Origin: Alteromonadaceae bacterium
Lineage (GTDB): Bacteria; Pseudomonadota; Gammaproteobacteria; Enterobacterales; Alteromonadaceae
Reading direction: 5' to 3'
NCBI GenBank assembly: GCA_013216015.1
Contig: JABSOI010000023.1
Location: forward strand, 1-64,000
Length of the DNA stretch: 64,000 nucleotides
Position 1 is the first letter of the stretch, and each line of letters starts with the position of its first letter. The notes under the pieces are model-generated. The model saw only the letters and a program-made list of their open reading frames with translations. It made no database searches and was not told where the DNA came from. The translations under genes and the position numbers were made by a program. Positions 35,756 to 46,454 of this stretch are shown here, piece by piece.

Positions 35756-36415
35756 ATGAACAGTAATATAAATCAAGGGGTAAAAAGTAAAGTGATTAAA
35801 AAAAATATATTATATATTCATGGTTTTAATTCATCACCATTATCTGATAAAGCTCAGCAAACTCAGTTGTATTTCTCAAAACATTTTCCACAAATAAACT
35901 TTTATTGCCCGCAATTACCAACTACCCCAAAACAAGCTATTATTGAGCTTGAGCAATTGATTGAACGCCAGACTTCCACAAAGGAGTTACCAGTTAATGG
36001 AGAACAAAATGAAATTCAACAGCAATGGTATTTAATTGGATCATCATTAGGGGGATATTTTTCAACGTACTTATCTCAGAAGTACAATTTATCGGCTGTA
36101 TTAATAAACCCGTCAGTAAAGCCCTATGAGCTGTTAGAAGACTTTATTGGTGAACAGGTAAATCCGTATACAAGAGAAGTTTATCAAATAGAATCAAAGC
36201 ATATGACCGATTTAATTATGCTTGAGCAACACAAAATAGAAAAAAATAATTATCTAGTCATGGTACAAACGGGTGATGAAGTGTTAGATTATCAACAAGC
36301 AGTTGAAAAATATAAAAACTGCCAGCTAATTGTACAAGAAGGCGGAGATCATAGTTTTATTGATTACCACACCTTATTGCCGGACATTGCAGAATTTTTT
36401 AACTTCTGCCCTTAG
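35756..36415 (+). CDS. yqiA: YqiA-family esterase
   Basis: An alpha/beta-hydrolase of the YqiA family (219 residues). It shows LYIHGFNSSP, the nucleophile elbow GSSLGGYF (Ser near 94), a conserved Asp in VMVQTGDEVLDY and the catalytic His in GGDHSF. E. coli YqiA hydrolyses short acyl esters; the physiological substrate is unknown. It sits directly before parE, as in many gammaproteobacteria. It carries a longer N-terminus than E. coli and a Glu/Gln-rich insert near 65-85. Confidence 0.88.
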   Translation: MNSNINQGVKSKVIKKNILYIHGFNSSPLSDKAQQTQLYFSKHFPQINFYCPQLPTTPKQAIIELEQLIERQTSTKELPVNGEQNEIQQQWYLIGSSLGGYFSTYLSQKYNLSAVLINPSVKPYELLEDFIGEQVNPYTREVYQIESKHMTDLIMLEQHKIEKNNYLVMVQTGDEVLDYQQAVEKYKNCQLIVQEGGDHSFIDYHTLLPDIAEFFNFCP

Positions 36416-36431
36416 GTTATGCGGTATATAC

Positions 36432-36491
36432 CCAAGTACTATACCAAGTACTATACCAAGTACTATACCAAGTACTATACCAAGTGCTATA
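36432..36491. repeat. Five tandem 12-bp units between yqiA and parE
   Basis: CCAAGTACTATA is repeated four times exactly, then once with one change (CCAAGTGCTATA). The array is followed by the palindrome TACCAATTGGTA. The array starts inside a TATACCCAAG end like that of the MITE at 31705, so it may have grown from a MITE relic. Each unit contains AGTACT, itself a palindrome. Confidence 0.9.
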
Positions 36492-36554
36492 CCAATTGGT
36501 ATTATCGGGTATAAACATTAAATTTTATCATTATAATAATTATTAGAATGCATT

Positions 36555-38450
36555 ATGAGTGAACAATATAATTCAGAATCCATTGAGGTTCTCAGTGGTT
36601 TAGATCCGGTACGTCATCGTCCAGGAATGTATACAGATACCAGCAGACCTAATCATTTGGGTCAGGAAGTCATTGATAACTCCGTCGATGAAGCGCTTGC
36701 CGGTCATGCACAGAATATTACCGTTATTTTAGATAAAGATAATTCCCTGGAAATCATTGACGATGGCCGTGGTATGCCCACAGATATTCATCCGGAAGAA
36801 GGTGTTTCGGGTGTTGAATTGATTTTTTGTAAACTGCACGCGGGTGGTAAATTTTCTAATAAGAATTACCAATTTTCAGGTGGTTTACACGGTGTAGGGA
36901 TTTCTGTTGTTAATGCATTGTCTAGCAGAGTAGATGTAGCGGTTAGACGTGATGGCAAAGTTTATGAAATGGCATTTGAGAATGGTTATAAAGTTGAAGA
37001 ACTAACCGAAACTGGCACTGTGGGAAAACGAAATACCGGTACGCGGGTAAAGTTTTGGCCTGATGCGAGTTATTTTGATTCACCTAAGTTTTCTGTATTA
37101 CGTTTAACCCATTTATTAAAAGCCAAAGCGGTATTATGCCCAGGTTTAACGATTAAATTCCACGATAAAATTGATGGTAAGAAATACGACTGGTGTTATG
37201 AAGATGGTCTTAAAGATTACTTACTAGATTCAGTTAAAAGCTACATAAGCTTACCTGAAGATCCTTTTGTTGGCTCATTTACTTCCCAACATGAAACCGC
37301 TGAATGGGCGGTTACCTGGTTGCCGGAAGGCGGTGATGGAGTGGGGGAAAGTTATGTTAATTTGATCCCGACCATTCAAGGGGGAACTCATGTCAATGGT
37401 TTTCGCCAAGGGTTGTTAGAATCTATGCGAGAATTTTGTGAATTCCGCAATTTAATCCCGCGGGGGGTAAAACTAACACCAGACGATATATGGGATAAGT
37501 GTTCTTATATCATATCAATTAAAATGCAAGATCCTCAATTTGCCGGTCAAACTAAAGAAAGGTTATCTTCACGACAATGTGCAGCATTTGTTACTGGTGT
37601 GGTAAAAGATGCTTTTAGTTTATGGCTGAACGAACATACCGAAATTGCTGAATCCTTGGCTGACTTTTGTATATCTAACGCACAGCGCAGATTACGGGCC
37701 AGTAAAAAAATAATACGGAAAAAAATCACTCAGGGGCCTGCCTTACCCGGAAAACTAACTGATTGCGGTAGTCAAGATATTGCCAGAACAGAAATCTTTC
37801 TGGTGGAAGGTGACTCAGCTGGCGGTAGTGCCAAGCAGGCGAGAGATCGTGAATTCCAAGCGGTTATGCCATTACGGGGTAAAATTCTAAATACCTGGGA
37901 AGTTGACTCCGACCAAATTCTAGCTTCTCAGGAAGTACATGATATTTCGGTTGCTTTGGGTATTGACCCTGACAGCGACGATTTATCGCAGTTACGTTAC
38001 GGAAAAGTATGTATTTTAGCGGATGCTGACTCTGATGGTTTGCACATTGCAACGTTATTATGTGCTTTGTTTACTCAACATTTTCTTCCGCTGGTTCAGC
38101 AAGGGCATATTTATGTTGCTATGCCTCCTTTATATCGAATAGATGTTGGTAAAGAAGTTTTTTATGCGCTGGATGAAGATGAAAAAGAAGGCATATTAGA
38201 TCGAATTGAAGCAGAAAAAAAACGAGGTAAAGTGAATGTTCAACGCTTTAAAGGACTAGGCGAAATGAACCCGCTGCAATTGCGCGAAACAACCATGGAT
38301 CCAAATACCCGTCGCTTAGTACAATTAACAGTAGATGAGTATAGCGAAACCATGGAAATGATGGACATGCTGTTATCTAAAAAACGCAGTGGTGATAGAA
38401 AAACCTGGCTTCAGGAAAAAGGTAATATGATTGTTACTGACGTTGTTTAG
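36555..38450 (+). CDS. parE: DNA topoisomerase IV subunit B
   Basis: The ATPase subunit of topoisomerase IV, which decatenates daughter chromosomes. GHKL motifs are EVIDNSVDEALAGHA and IDDGRGMPTDIHPEEG; the TOPRIM motifs are EIFLVEGDSAGGSAKQARDR and LADADSDGLHIATLL. The 631 residues match ParE (630). Its partner parC lies 4 kb downstream, with two GGDEF genes in between. Confidence 0.95.
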   Translation: MSEQYNSESIEVLSGLDPVRHRPGMYTDTSRPNHLGQEVIDNSVDEALAGHAQNITVILDKDNSLEIIDDGRGMPTDIHPEEGVSGVELIFCKLHAGGKFSNKNYQFSGGLHGVGISVVNALSSRVDVAVRRDGKVYEMAFENGYKVEELTETGTVGKRNTGTRVKFWPDASYFDSPKFSVLRLTHLLKAKAVLCPGLTIKFHDKIDGKKYDWCYEDGLKDYLLDSVKSYISLPEDPFVGSFTSQHETAEWAVTWLPEGGDGVGESYVNLIPTIQGGTHVNGFRQGLLESMREFCEFRNLIPRGVKLTPDDIWDKCSYIISIKMQDPQFAGQTKERLSSRQCAAFVTGVVKDAFSLWLNEHTEIAESLADFCISNAQRRLRASKKIIRKKITQGPALPGKLTDCGSQDIARTEIFLVEGDSAGGSAKQARDREFQAVMPLRGKILNTWEVDSDQILASQEVHDISVALGIDPDSDDLSQLRYGKVCILADADSDGLHIATLLCALFTQHFLPLVQQGHIYVAMPPLYRIDVGKEVFYALDEDEKEGILDRIEAEKKRGKVNVQRFKGLGEMNPLQLRETTMDPNTRRLVQLTVDEYSETMEMMDMLLSKKRSGDRKTWLQEKGNMIVTDVV

Positions 38451-38504
38451 TAACTATTAGCGAATAAATATTAATTGGATCAGTTAACTGTGGCTATATA
38501 AAGT

Positions 38505-38616
38505 TGTAGGATGGGTTAGCCAACGGCGTAACCCATCACTTCATAACATCAACCACATAATAATACTAATAAAAAGTTATATTTTGATGGGTTACGCCTG
38601 CGGCTAATCCATCCTA
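38505..38616. repeat. Inverted pair of GGATGGGTTAGCC-type repeats after parE
   Basis: Complete copies in opposite orientation lie at 38505-38536 and 38585-38616. The intergenic region 38617-39041 is AT-rich and contains no gene; it probably holds the promoter of the GGDEF pair, but no clear -10/-35 pair was assigned. Confidence 0.8.
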
Positions 38617-39041
38617 AGCGGTAAAATTTCTATTTTAAAAAAGTTGAGTTGGTTTTAGCTAATAAGCATTATAAAACAGTTTGTTATGGTTTTAGCAACA
38701 GTAAACTGGTACATAGCCAATGTGATTGATACCTGCAAAAGAATGTAAACAAGCTAGAATAATATTTTGAATCATTGTTTATTTTTTCTATTATAATTGT
38801 ACGTATTAATTATTTTATTTTTAAATCAATAACGCCCTTTAATATATAGTTTGGTATTTTTCGTTTTTGTCGGGAAATATTTAGAGTGTAAGTTTGAGAA
38901 CTTCTTACATTATTTTACTATTAGCAAAAAAACAAATTAGCTGAAAAATATTAGCAGGAAGAAATATAGGTTTATGATTAATTTTTATTTATTTTATACT
39001 AGAGTGAATCGACTATGGCGAATGTCGATGAGGTGTAGCGG

Positions 39042-40952
39042 TTGTTAAAGCTGAGTAAACAATTAGCTTTTTACATTAACTGCCTTTATGTCTGCTTTAT
39101 TTTGTTAATACCTTGTAAGGCATCGGTGCTGCAAGTTAATGGTTTAAACGAATTAAATAAAATCTTTGATCACATCGAAATAGTTGTTGATAAAGACCCT
39201 GGTGCAGCACTTGCTATATTAGCGCCGTTGGGTAAAGAGTTATTATTTTATAGCCTTGAACAACGTATTCGTTATTATAAAATTCAAGCTCATATCTATA
39301 CTAAAAGCTCACAATTTCAATTGGGAAAGGTTTCCTCTGCGAAGGGGCTTGAATTATCAAAACAATTATCCAGCCCAAGCATTCTTATCGCAGATTTATC
39401 TTATGAACATGGCTTTGCCCTAGAAAATTTAGGTGATATTGATGGTGCATTTGAAAATTATTTAAATGGACTGGAAGTTGCCGAATCACTAAATGATAAA
39501 AGATTTATTGCATACGGTTTTAGCAATTTAGGTGCTATTTATTATTTAACAAAGCGTTATGAACGTTCTTTAATCATGTTGAATGATGCTTTAACTATTG
39601 CGAATAAACTTGATGACGAAGAATTAAAAGGTTCTATTACTAGTGATTTAGGCAACTTATATGCTTATATTTACCAGGAAGATAAAGCTATGGGGTTTTA
39701 TCGTCGGTCATATAATCATTATAAAGCTGCTGGGAAGCCACTTGAAGCCTTAGACAGCCTGACACAGATTGGGGCTCATTATTTATTTAACTCGCGTTAT
39801 GAAGAAGCAATCAGTATTTATAAAGAAATCATTAACTCGACAGAAAAGCAAGTGAGCAGTTCTGGTTTATATCTAGTTTATTCTGGAATGGCATGGGCGT
39901 ATCAAAAAAAAGAGGATAGTGATCCCCAAGCAGCCAGGCAATATATGCTTATTGCAGGTCAGCACGTAGCAGATGCTGAACATCATGAAATTCAAATTGA
40001 ATATGCTATCGATAAAGCTTTTTTATTAGACAGTATGATGTTATATGAAGAAGCCTTGGAAAGTCTTGTGATAGCAGAAGAGCTTATTAATAATAAAAAG
40101 CAAACGTATACCACTGTACCAGAGTTAAACCTTTATTCATTACGGGCAAATATATATTTTTCGCAGGAGAAATTCCAAAATGCATATCAGGAACAATCAG
40201 AGTATTTAGCTGGTTATATTCAAATGCGAGAAAATAAAAATACTCTGGCGATTGAAGACATTCGTTTGAAATATGAAAGTGAACATGCAGATTTAGAAAA
40301 ACAAATTTTAGAACATAAACATTCTTTAAAAACTGTTGAGTTACGGGACGCAAGCTTACAGGCAAAGAATCAACAACTGTATTTGATGGTGAGTGTAATT
40401 GTTACGCTTATATTTGCTTGGTTCTTAGCTAAACTTGTCAGAGGTCAACGGCAATTGCTTAAAGCAACTCGTACAGATGGTTTGACCGGGGTTGCAAACA
40501 GACGTCGATTAACGCAATTAGGAAAACGATATTTCTCACGAGCGGTTGAAAAGAAACGTGACTTCAGCATACTGGTGATGGACATTGATAATTTCAAAAA
40601 AATCAACGACTTATTAGGCCATGGGATTGGTGATAGTACTTTACAAAACCTTGCGGGGATCAGTCATGGAATAATGCGGAAAACTGATCAGTTTGGCCGA
40701 TTTGACGGCGGAGAGTTTATTGTTTTATTACCTGACACAAATGAAGGGCAAGCCCTTGATATTGCACAAAGGCTCAGGGTTACTATTCATCAAAACCAAT
40801 GGGATTTAGCGGGTATAGACCATGTTACTGTTAGTATTGGTGTAGCGGCTTTGGATATTGCTAAACATGGTGAGTTTGAGGCTTTGATTAAATCTGCAGA
40901 TTTGATGCTTTATAATGCCAAGAAAAATGGTAAAAACAGGGTGTGTGTTTAA
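39042..40952 (+). CDS. TPR-sensor GGDEF-domain protein with altered signature motif
   Basis: The 636-residue protein starts at TTG with GAGG 9 bases upstream. It has a signal/anchor segment (about 6-28), a periplasmic TPR-like region (about 35-400; repeated Leu-Gly-x-Ile/Tyr patterns such as GFSNLGAIYYLTKRYERSL), a coiled coil, a membrane helix (about 446-466) and a GGDEF domain. The signature reads DGGEF (RFDGGEFIVLL) instead of GG[DE]EF, so the metal-coordinating Asp/Glu at the third position is Gly. The product-inhibition site RxxD (RKTD) is retained five residues upstream. It may therefore be a c-di-GMP receptor or partner rather than a synthase. Its stop overlaps the start of the next GGDEF gene. 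Confidence 0.85.
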   Translation: MLKLSKQLAFYINCLYVCFILLIPCKASVLQVNGLNELNKIFDHIEIVVDKDPGAALAILAPLGKELLFYSLEQRIRYYKIQAHIYTKSSQFQLGKVSSAKGLELSKQLSSPSILIADLSYEHGFALENLGDIDGAFENYLNGLEVAESLNDKRFIAYGFSNLGAIYYLTKRYERSLIMLNDALTIANKLDDEELKGSITSDLGNLYAYIYQEDKAMGFYRRSYNHYKAAGKPLEALDSLTQIGAHYLFNSRYEEAISIYKEIINSTEKQVSSSGLYLVYSGMAWAYQKKEDSDPQAARQYMLIAGQHVADAEHHEIQIEYAIDKAFLLDSMMLYEEALESLVIAEELINNKKQTYTTVPELNLYSLRANIYFSQEKFQNAYQEQSEYLAGYIQMRENKNTLAIEDIRLKYESEHADLEKQILEHKHSLKTVELRDASLQAKNQQLYLMVSVIVTLIFAWFLAKLVRGQRQLLKATRTDGLTGVANRRRLTQLGKRYFSRAVEKKRDFSILVMDIDNFKKINDLLGHGIGDSTLQNLAGISHGIMRKTDQFGRFDGGEFIVLLPDTNEGQALDIAQRLRVTIHQNQWDLAGIDHVTVSIGVAALDIAKHGEFEALIKSADLMLYNAKKNGKNRVCV

Positions 40953-42187
40953 TGAAACCATTTTTTACTCATTCACTAATTATATTTCTGCTATCTTTAA
41001 GTTATTGTTATCAGGCTAAGGGAGTAGGGGTTTCCTCATTAAGTCAAGCTACCCAAATTGTTAATCGTCAGCAACCTATGATGATAAATCCTTTGATTAA
41101 TCAGTTTGCTGAAATTAGTTTTGCAAATAAATTCATTTCGACAGAAGATTTAAAGATAATTGATGATTTGGGCATAATACTTAACCCGGCCGAACAATAT
41201 TTAGTTTTGATCCTGCATGCAAATAACGTGGTAAGTGATAAATATAATCCAACTCAACATCTGTCGGCGATAAAATGGCTTGACGAAGCAAAAAAACTGG
41301 AGGGTAGTATAGGTGAAAGCCAATTGAATTCACCCTTGTTTTCGCAGCTTTACTTGATGATGTCCAAAAATTATGTGGCTATAAATGAGTATGAATTAGC
41401 GTTTGTTGAAAGAAAATACTATCAGGAAAAAGCTGATGCAGATTGGAATTATGAAAAAGATAATGCCGTAAAAATATTAAATAATAAATATAAAACTGAT
41501 CGTAAAATAAAAGAGAACGAATTATTACAAAATCAAACAAAGTTGAAAAATTTACAAATTAAGCAAACTGAAATTCAACACCGGGTACTGGTACGAAATT
41601 TCTTTATTTTTATTTGTATTGCTATTCTTTGTTTATTATTAATGGTTAGGCAAATAAAAATCCGTCACGTTTTAAAACATCTTGCTCAAACTGATAGTTT
41701 GACTGGTTTATTAAACAGAGGGGCTTTGTTTGAAAAAGGCATTGCTCTGACAGAGCAGGCTTTTGAAAGAAAAAATGAAATGACTGCGTTTTTGTTGGAT
41801 TTAGATCATTTTAAGCAAGTTAATGAGAATTATGGTCATAATATAGGTGATAAGGTACTTAAAACCATTGCAATTCTTGGCTGTGAAACTATGCGTTCAA
41901 GAGATATTTTTGCTCGTTTAGGTGGTGAAGAGTTTGTTGCTGTTCTGCCTGACGCTAACTTAGAAGAAGCAAATGCAATTGCTGAACGCTTACGTGAAAA
42001 AATTTGTGCATATGATTTCAGTGAATGTGGGTTAACACAATCTATTACTGCTAGTTTTGGCGTTGCAGCTTTAGATCAAGTTACTCCTAAATTTGATGCT
42101 ATGCTCAATTCAGCAGATGAAGCTATGTATTATGCTAAAGATCAAGGACGTAACAAGGTGTGTAGCTATCCAGTAAATGTTAGGTGA
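40952..42187 (+). CDS. Diguanylate cyclase, GGEEF type
   Basis: The ATG at 40952 shares a base with the previous stop (TAATG); the upstream GTG would add three residues. The 411-residue protein has a signal-like N-terminus, a short periplasmic region that looks like a reduced version of the neighbour's sensor, a coiled coil (about 160-205), a membrane helix (about 214-233) and a GGDEF domain. Its motif is canonical, RLGGEEFVAVLPD, with inhibition site RSRD. It is predicted to make c-di-GMP. Coupling to a signature-altered homologue suggests they act as a heterodimer or as a sensor/effector pair. Confidence 0.88.
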   Translation: MKPFFTHSLIIFLLSLSYCYQAKGVGVSSLSQATQIVNRQQPMMINPLINQFAEISFANKFISTEDLKIIDDLGIILNPAEQYLVLILHANNVVSDKYNPTQHLSAIKWLDEAKKLEGSIGESQLNSPLFSQLYLMMSKNYVAINEYELAFVERKYYQEKADADWNYEKDNAVKILNNKYKTDRKIKENELLQNQTKLKNLQIKQTEIQHRVLVRNFFIFICIAILCLLLMVRQIKIRHVLKHLAQTDSLTGLLNRGALFEKGIALTEQAFERKNEMTAFLLDLDHFKQVNENYGHNIGDKVLKTIAILGCETMRSRDIFARLGGEEFVAVLPDANLEEANAIAERLREKICAYDFSECGLTQSITASFGVAALDQVTPKFDAMLNSADEAMYYAKDQGRNKVCSYPVNVR

Positions 42188-42374
42188 ACAATTTCAAAAT
42201 GTTAAGTGAACGATTTTAATTAATTGCTTGAATTGATGTTTGACCTTTAAATTACAAATTTTCCAATACTTTTCACCGCTAACTATTCTTTCCCTAACAA
42301 TAATCATATAAGCTAACCCCAGAGCTTATTATCTTTGTTGTTTACCTTTTTGATAATTTGCAATAACAAAAATA

Positions 42375-42399
42375 ATATACTCAAGTGGTTTGGGTATTA
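42375..42399. repeat. Relic of MITE termini
   Basis: TATACTCAAGTGGTTTGGGTATT looks like the two terminal repeats of the element at 31705 joined without its interior. The 42188-42497 gap otherwise contains no gene; a short duplication of AAGTGAAC/AGGTGAAC follows the preceding stop codon. Confidence 0.5.
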
Positions 42400-42497
42400 A
42401 CATCAATGAATAATTAATTGGTGTTTTCTAAATTTTAGTAAACCCTGACTGTATTTTGAGTCACTGGGTGTATAGCAACTCATTAGGAAGTTTATCG

Positions 42498-44762
42498 ATG
42501 TCTGATGCGCTTGATTTTAGTCTTGACGGTATTGAACAAAAACCTTTAAGGCAATTTACTGAAGAAGCATATTTGAATTATTCCATGTACGTGATCATGG
42601 ACCGGGCTTTGCCACATATTGGTGATGGATTGAAGCCCGTACAACGTCGCATTATTTATGCAATGTCTGAATTAGGTTTATCTTCAACAGCAAAATATAA
42701 AAAATCAGCCCGTACTGTTGGTGATGTGTTGGGTAAATTTCATCCTCACGGCGATTCAGCGTGCTACGAAGCTATGGTGTTGATGGCTCAACCGTTTTCT
42801 TATCGATATCCTTTAGTTGATGGTCAAGGTAACTGGGGTGCTCCGGATGATCCGAAATCTTTTGCGGCAATGCGCTATACCGAAGCTAAGTTATCAAAGT
42901 TTGGTGAAGTATTACTCTCTGAATTAGGCCAGGGCACGGTTGATTGGAACCCTAATTTTGACGGAACCATGAAAGAACCAAAAACATTGCCCGCCAGACT
43001 GCCACATATTTTATTAAATGGCATCACGGGTATTGCTGTAGGTATGGCTACTGATATTCCTCCTCATAATGTTCGGGAAATTGCCAGTGCCTGTGTTCAT
43101 TTAATTGAGCAACCTAAAGCCGAAATTGCTGATTTACTCGAATTTGTTAAAGGCCCTGATTATCCTACAGATGCGGAAATAATTACTCCGAAGCTGGAGA
43201 TTGAAAAAATTTATCAAACGGGTCGTGGCAGTATTAAAATGCGTGCGGTTTATGATATTGAACAAGGTGAAGTGGTCGTTACCTCTTTGCCTCATCAGGC
43301 CTCAGGTGGAAAAATACTAGAACAGATTGCCAACCAAATGACGGCGAAAAAGCTACCCATGGTCGTCGATTTACGTGATGAGTCAGATCATGAAAATCCT
43401 ATCCGCCTAGTGATAGTACCCCGTTCAAACCGTGTTGATATAGAACAGTTAATGCAGCATTTATTTGCAACAACAGATCTAGAGAAAAGTTATCGCGTAA
43501 ACCTGAACATGATAGGTCTGAACAACAAACCAGCGGTGAAAAATTTAAAAGGTATTTTAACGGAATGGTTAGAATTTCGACGTGAAACCGTACGTCGTCG
43601 ATTGCAATATCGTTTAGATAAAGTAGTAGCTCGACTGCATATTTTAGATGGCTTATTGATCGCGTATTTAAACATTGATGAAGTTATCGACATAATTAGA
43701 ACTTATGATGTTCCTAAGGAAGAGCTTAAAACGCGATTTTCCCTTACAGATATTCAAGCCGATTCAATTCTTGAGATCAAATTACGTCAATTAGCAAAGC
43801 TTGAAGAAATTAGAATTAGAGCTGAGCAAGATGAACTAAATGTTGATCGTGAATACTTGGAAAAAATACTTGGTTCTAAAGCTCGAATGAATACCTTGAT
43901 GAAAAAGGAAATTTTAGAAGCGGCTGAAAAATATGGTGATGATCGTCGTTCCGTGATTATTGAACGTAGCGAAGCTAAAGCGTTATCAGAAAAAGATTTA
44001 GTACCAAGTGAGCCTGTAACTGTTGTGGTTTCCGATAAAGGCTGGGCACGTTGCGCGAAAGGACATGATATTGACCCTGAGTCATTAAGTTATAAAGCAG
44101 GAGATGAATATTTATGCTCAGCAAAAGGGCGTAGTAATCGCCCTGTGGTGTTTATTGATACATCGGGAAGAGCTTATACAACCGACGCACATAGTTTGCC
44201 TACGGCAAGAAGTCAGGGAGAGCCATTAACTGGACGGTTTAATTTAGTTACTGGTGAAACATTCCAAAAGGTCTTGATGGCTGACGATGAAACTAGGTAC
44301 TTGTTAAGCAGCGATGCTGGTTATGGCTTTATCGGTAGCTTTGCTGACATGATAAGCCGTAATAAAAATGGTAAAGCTTTATTAAACTTATCTAGCACAG
44401 CGAAAGTTATGACGCCACAAGTGATAGAAGATCTGGAAAATTCGTTAGTGTTAACTATAACTTCTGAAGGAAGAATGCTGGTATTTCCAATTAAGGATTT
44501 ACCGATATTAAGTAAAGGCAAGGGCAATAAAATTATTAATATTCCTTCTGCCAAAGCGAAAACAAGAGAGGAATTTGTTACATTATTAAATATAATTTCG
44601 CCTGATGATGACGTCACTCTGCATGCAGGTAAACGTAAACTAACGCTGAAGGCCGTTGATATCGAACATTATCGGGGCGAACGAGGTCGACGGGGTAATA
44701 AATTACCGCGTGGATTACAACGAGTTGACCGTATTGAAGTTGAGTCACTCAAAGTTGACTAA
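42498..44762 (+). CDS. parC: DNA topoisomerase IV subunit A
   Basis: The DNA-cleaving subunit of topoisomerase IV. I choose ATG 42498 ([14 protein letters not shown]), with AGGA 9 bases upstream, over 42456. The catalytic Tyr is in [12 protein letters not shown]. The quinolone-determining region is [13 protein letters not shown], with the wild-type Ser and Glu (E. coli S80 and E84 positions). The C-terminal beta-pinwheel occupies about 490-750. The length of about 754 matches the family (752). Confidence 0.95.
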   Translation: MSDALDFSLDGIEQKPLRQFTEEAYLNYSMYVIMDRALPHIGDGLKPVQRRIIYAMSELGLSSTAKYKKSARTVGDVLGKFHPHGDSACYEAMVLMAQPFSYRYPLVDGQGNWGAPDDPKSFAAMRYTEAKLSKFGEVLLSELGQGTVDWNPNFDGTMKEPKTLPARLPHILLNGITGIAVGMATDIPPHNVREIASACVHLIEQPKAEIADLLEFVKGPDYPTDAEIITPKLEIEKIYQTGRGSIKMRAVYDIEQGEVVVTSLPHQASGGKILEQIANQMTAKKLPMVVDLRDESDHENPIRLVIVPRSNRVDIEQLMQHLFATTDLEKSYRVNLNMIGLNNKPAVKNLKGILTEWLEFRRETVRRRLQYRLDKVVARLHILDGLLIAYLNIDEVIDIIRTYDVPKEELKTRFSLTDIQADSILEIKLRQLAKLEEIRIRAEQDELNVDREYLEKILGSKARMNTLMKKEILEAAEKYGDDRRSVIIERSEAKALSEKDLVPSEPVTVVVSDKGWARCAKGHDIDPESLSYKAGDEYLCSAKGRSNRPVVFIDTSGRAYTTDAHSLPTARSQGEPLTGRFNLVTGETFQKVLMADDETRYLLSSDAGYGFIGSFADMISRNKNGKALLNLSSTAKVMTPQVIEDLENSLVLTITSEGRMLVFPIKDLPILSKGKGNKIINIPSAKAKTREEFVTLLNIISPDDDVTLHAGKRKLTLKAVDIEHYRGERGRRGNKLPRGLQRVDRIEVESLKVD

Positions 44763-44780
44763 CCTCAAGAGTAGTTTTAG

Positions 44781-44803
44781 AGCCGACTTAATGTCGGCTT
44801 TTT
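44781..44803 (+). terminator. Terminator after parC
   Basis: AGCCGAC pairs with GTCGGCT across TTAAT, followed by TTTTTAA, 19 bases after the stop. Confidence 0.88.
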
Positions 44804-44894
44804 AATGCTTGAATACGTATGCAGGCAATTGAGCTGTAAACCAGTTTAAGCATAGTATCTCAGATAATTAATAAAATAATTAGGATCTCAAGTT

Positions 44895-46406
44895 ATGACG
44901 AAAAAACCCGAACTGAATTTTTGGCAAATATGGAATATGTGCTTCGGTTTTCTGGGCATTCAATTTGGCTTTGCCCTGCAAAATGCCAACGTTAGTCGAA
45001 TATTTCAAACCTTAGGTGCTGATTATTCTAATATGGCTTTACTTTGGGTTGCAGCTCCTTTAACTGGTTTAATTGTGCAACCTATCATTGGATATATGAG
45101 TGATAAAACATGGGGTAAATTTGGTCGTCGTCGTCCTTATTTTCTTATTGGCGCGATAGCTGCCAGTTTATCTTTATTCATATTGCCCAACTCGCCAACT
45201 TTATGGATGGCTGCCGGTATGCTGTGGATCATGGATGCGTCGATTAATGTATCTATGGAACCTTTTCGCGCGTTTGTAGGTGACATGCTGCCTAAAAAGC
45301 AACGACCAACCGGTTTTGCTATGCAAAGTTTTTTTATTGGTGTTGGTTCAGTTGTGGCATCAGCATTACCCTGGATGATGACTAACTGGTTTGATATCAG
45401 CAATGTTGCCAGTGCAGGGGTATTACCTGATTCAGTTAAATTTTCTTTCTATGCTGGTGGGGTTATTTTTCTTCTGGCTGTGTTATGGACCATTTATTCA
45501 ACGAAAGAATATTCGCCAGAACAAATTGAAAAATTTGCTCTAGCTGAAAATGAGCAAATTTGTACCGATGAAAACACTGTCTCGACCCGTTCCAGCCAGA
45601 AATATACTAAAGCTGGTATGTTGTGGCTTATCTCAGGTGGTATTTTAACTATCCTTGTATTAGCTAACATTGAACGTTTAGATCATAGTTTAATGATTTT
45701 GACCGTCGGTTTTATTGCTTTTGGTTTATGCCAGTTATTTGCCGCATATTTAATTAACTGTAATAAAATAGATAATGGTTTTTCTCATATCATGGCTGAC
45801 TTATTTAATATGCCAGAGACTATGAGGCAGTTGGCGGTGGTACAATTTTTTTCATGGTTCCCATTTTTTGCAATGTGGACATATACAACTGCGGCGATAA
45901 CTTCTTTTCATTATGGTACTTCAGATGTTACCAGCCAGGCATACAATGAAGGGGCTGATTGGGTCGGTATTTTATTCTCAGCCTATAACTTAACTTCAAT
46001 TGTCGCTGCTATTACCATTCCCTTTATCGTTCGGAAATTTAGTTTGCGGATTGCTCATATGATTAATTTATTCTTAGGTGGAATAGGTTTTATTTCATTT
46101 GTATTTATTAAAGATCCAATTTTGTTAATTGTTTCAATGATAGGTATTGGTTTTGCGTGGGCATCAATTTTATCTGTACCATATGCGATACTGGCGAATG
46201 CATTACCGGCAAATAAAATGGGGTTATATATGGGGATTTTTAATTTCTTCATTGTGCTTCCACAAATTCTCGCGGCGAGTATTTTAGGCTTTTTGATCAC
46301 TAAAGTCTTCGATAACCAGCCTGTTTATGCATTAGTTATTGGTGGTGTCAGTATGCTGGTGGCAGGCGTGATGACGTTAAAAGTTAACGAGCCTGATTAT
46401 ACGTAA
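44895..46406 (+). CDS. Sugar:cation symporter, MFS (GPH/SLC45-like)
   Basis: The 503-residue protein has 12 predicted membrane helices. The N-terminal NFWQIWNMCFGFLGIQFGFALQNAN and the loop GYMSDKTWGKFGRRRPYFL are characteristic of the bacterial maltose/sucrose (SLC45-like) branch of the major facilitator superfamily. A disaccharide such as maltose is the likely substrate, though no catabolic genes are adjacent. A charged cytoplasmic loop lies at about 205-240. The ribosome site AGGA is 9 bases before the ATG. A terminator follows. Confidence 0.85.
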   Translation: MTKKPELNFWQIWNMCFGFLGIQFGFALQNANVSRIFQTLGADYSNMALLWVAAPLTGLIVQPIIGYMSDKTWGKFGRRRPYFLIGAIAASLSLFILPNSPTLWMAAGMLWIMDASINVSMEPFRAFVGDMLPKKQRPTGFAMQSFFIGVGSVVASALPWMMTNWFDISNVASAGVLPDSVKFSFYAGGVIFLLAVLWTIYSTKEYSPEQIEKFALAENEQICTDENTVSTRSSQKYTKAGMLWLISGGILTILVLANIERLDHSLMILTVGFIAFGLCQLFAAYLINCNKIDNGFSHIMADLFNMPETMRQLAVVQFFSWFPFFAMWTYTTAAITSFHYGTSDVTSQAYNEGADWVGILFSAYNLTSIVAAITIPFIVRKFSLRIAHMINLFLGGIGFISFVFIKDPILLIVSMIGIGFAWASILSVPYAILANALPANKMGLYMGIFNFFIVLPQILAASILGFLITKVFDNQPVYALVIGGVSMLVAGVMTLKVNEPDYT

Positions 46407-46454
46407 GCATTCACAAGAAATCGTCATTAAGAACGCTATTAAGAAAACGGCAAT

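Noticed and set aside
42690-42790. Possible quinolone-resistance changes in ParC
   Set aside because: The region reads GDSACYEAM, with wild-type Ser and Glu.
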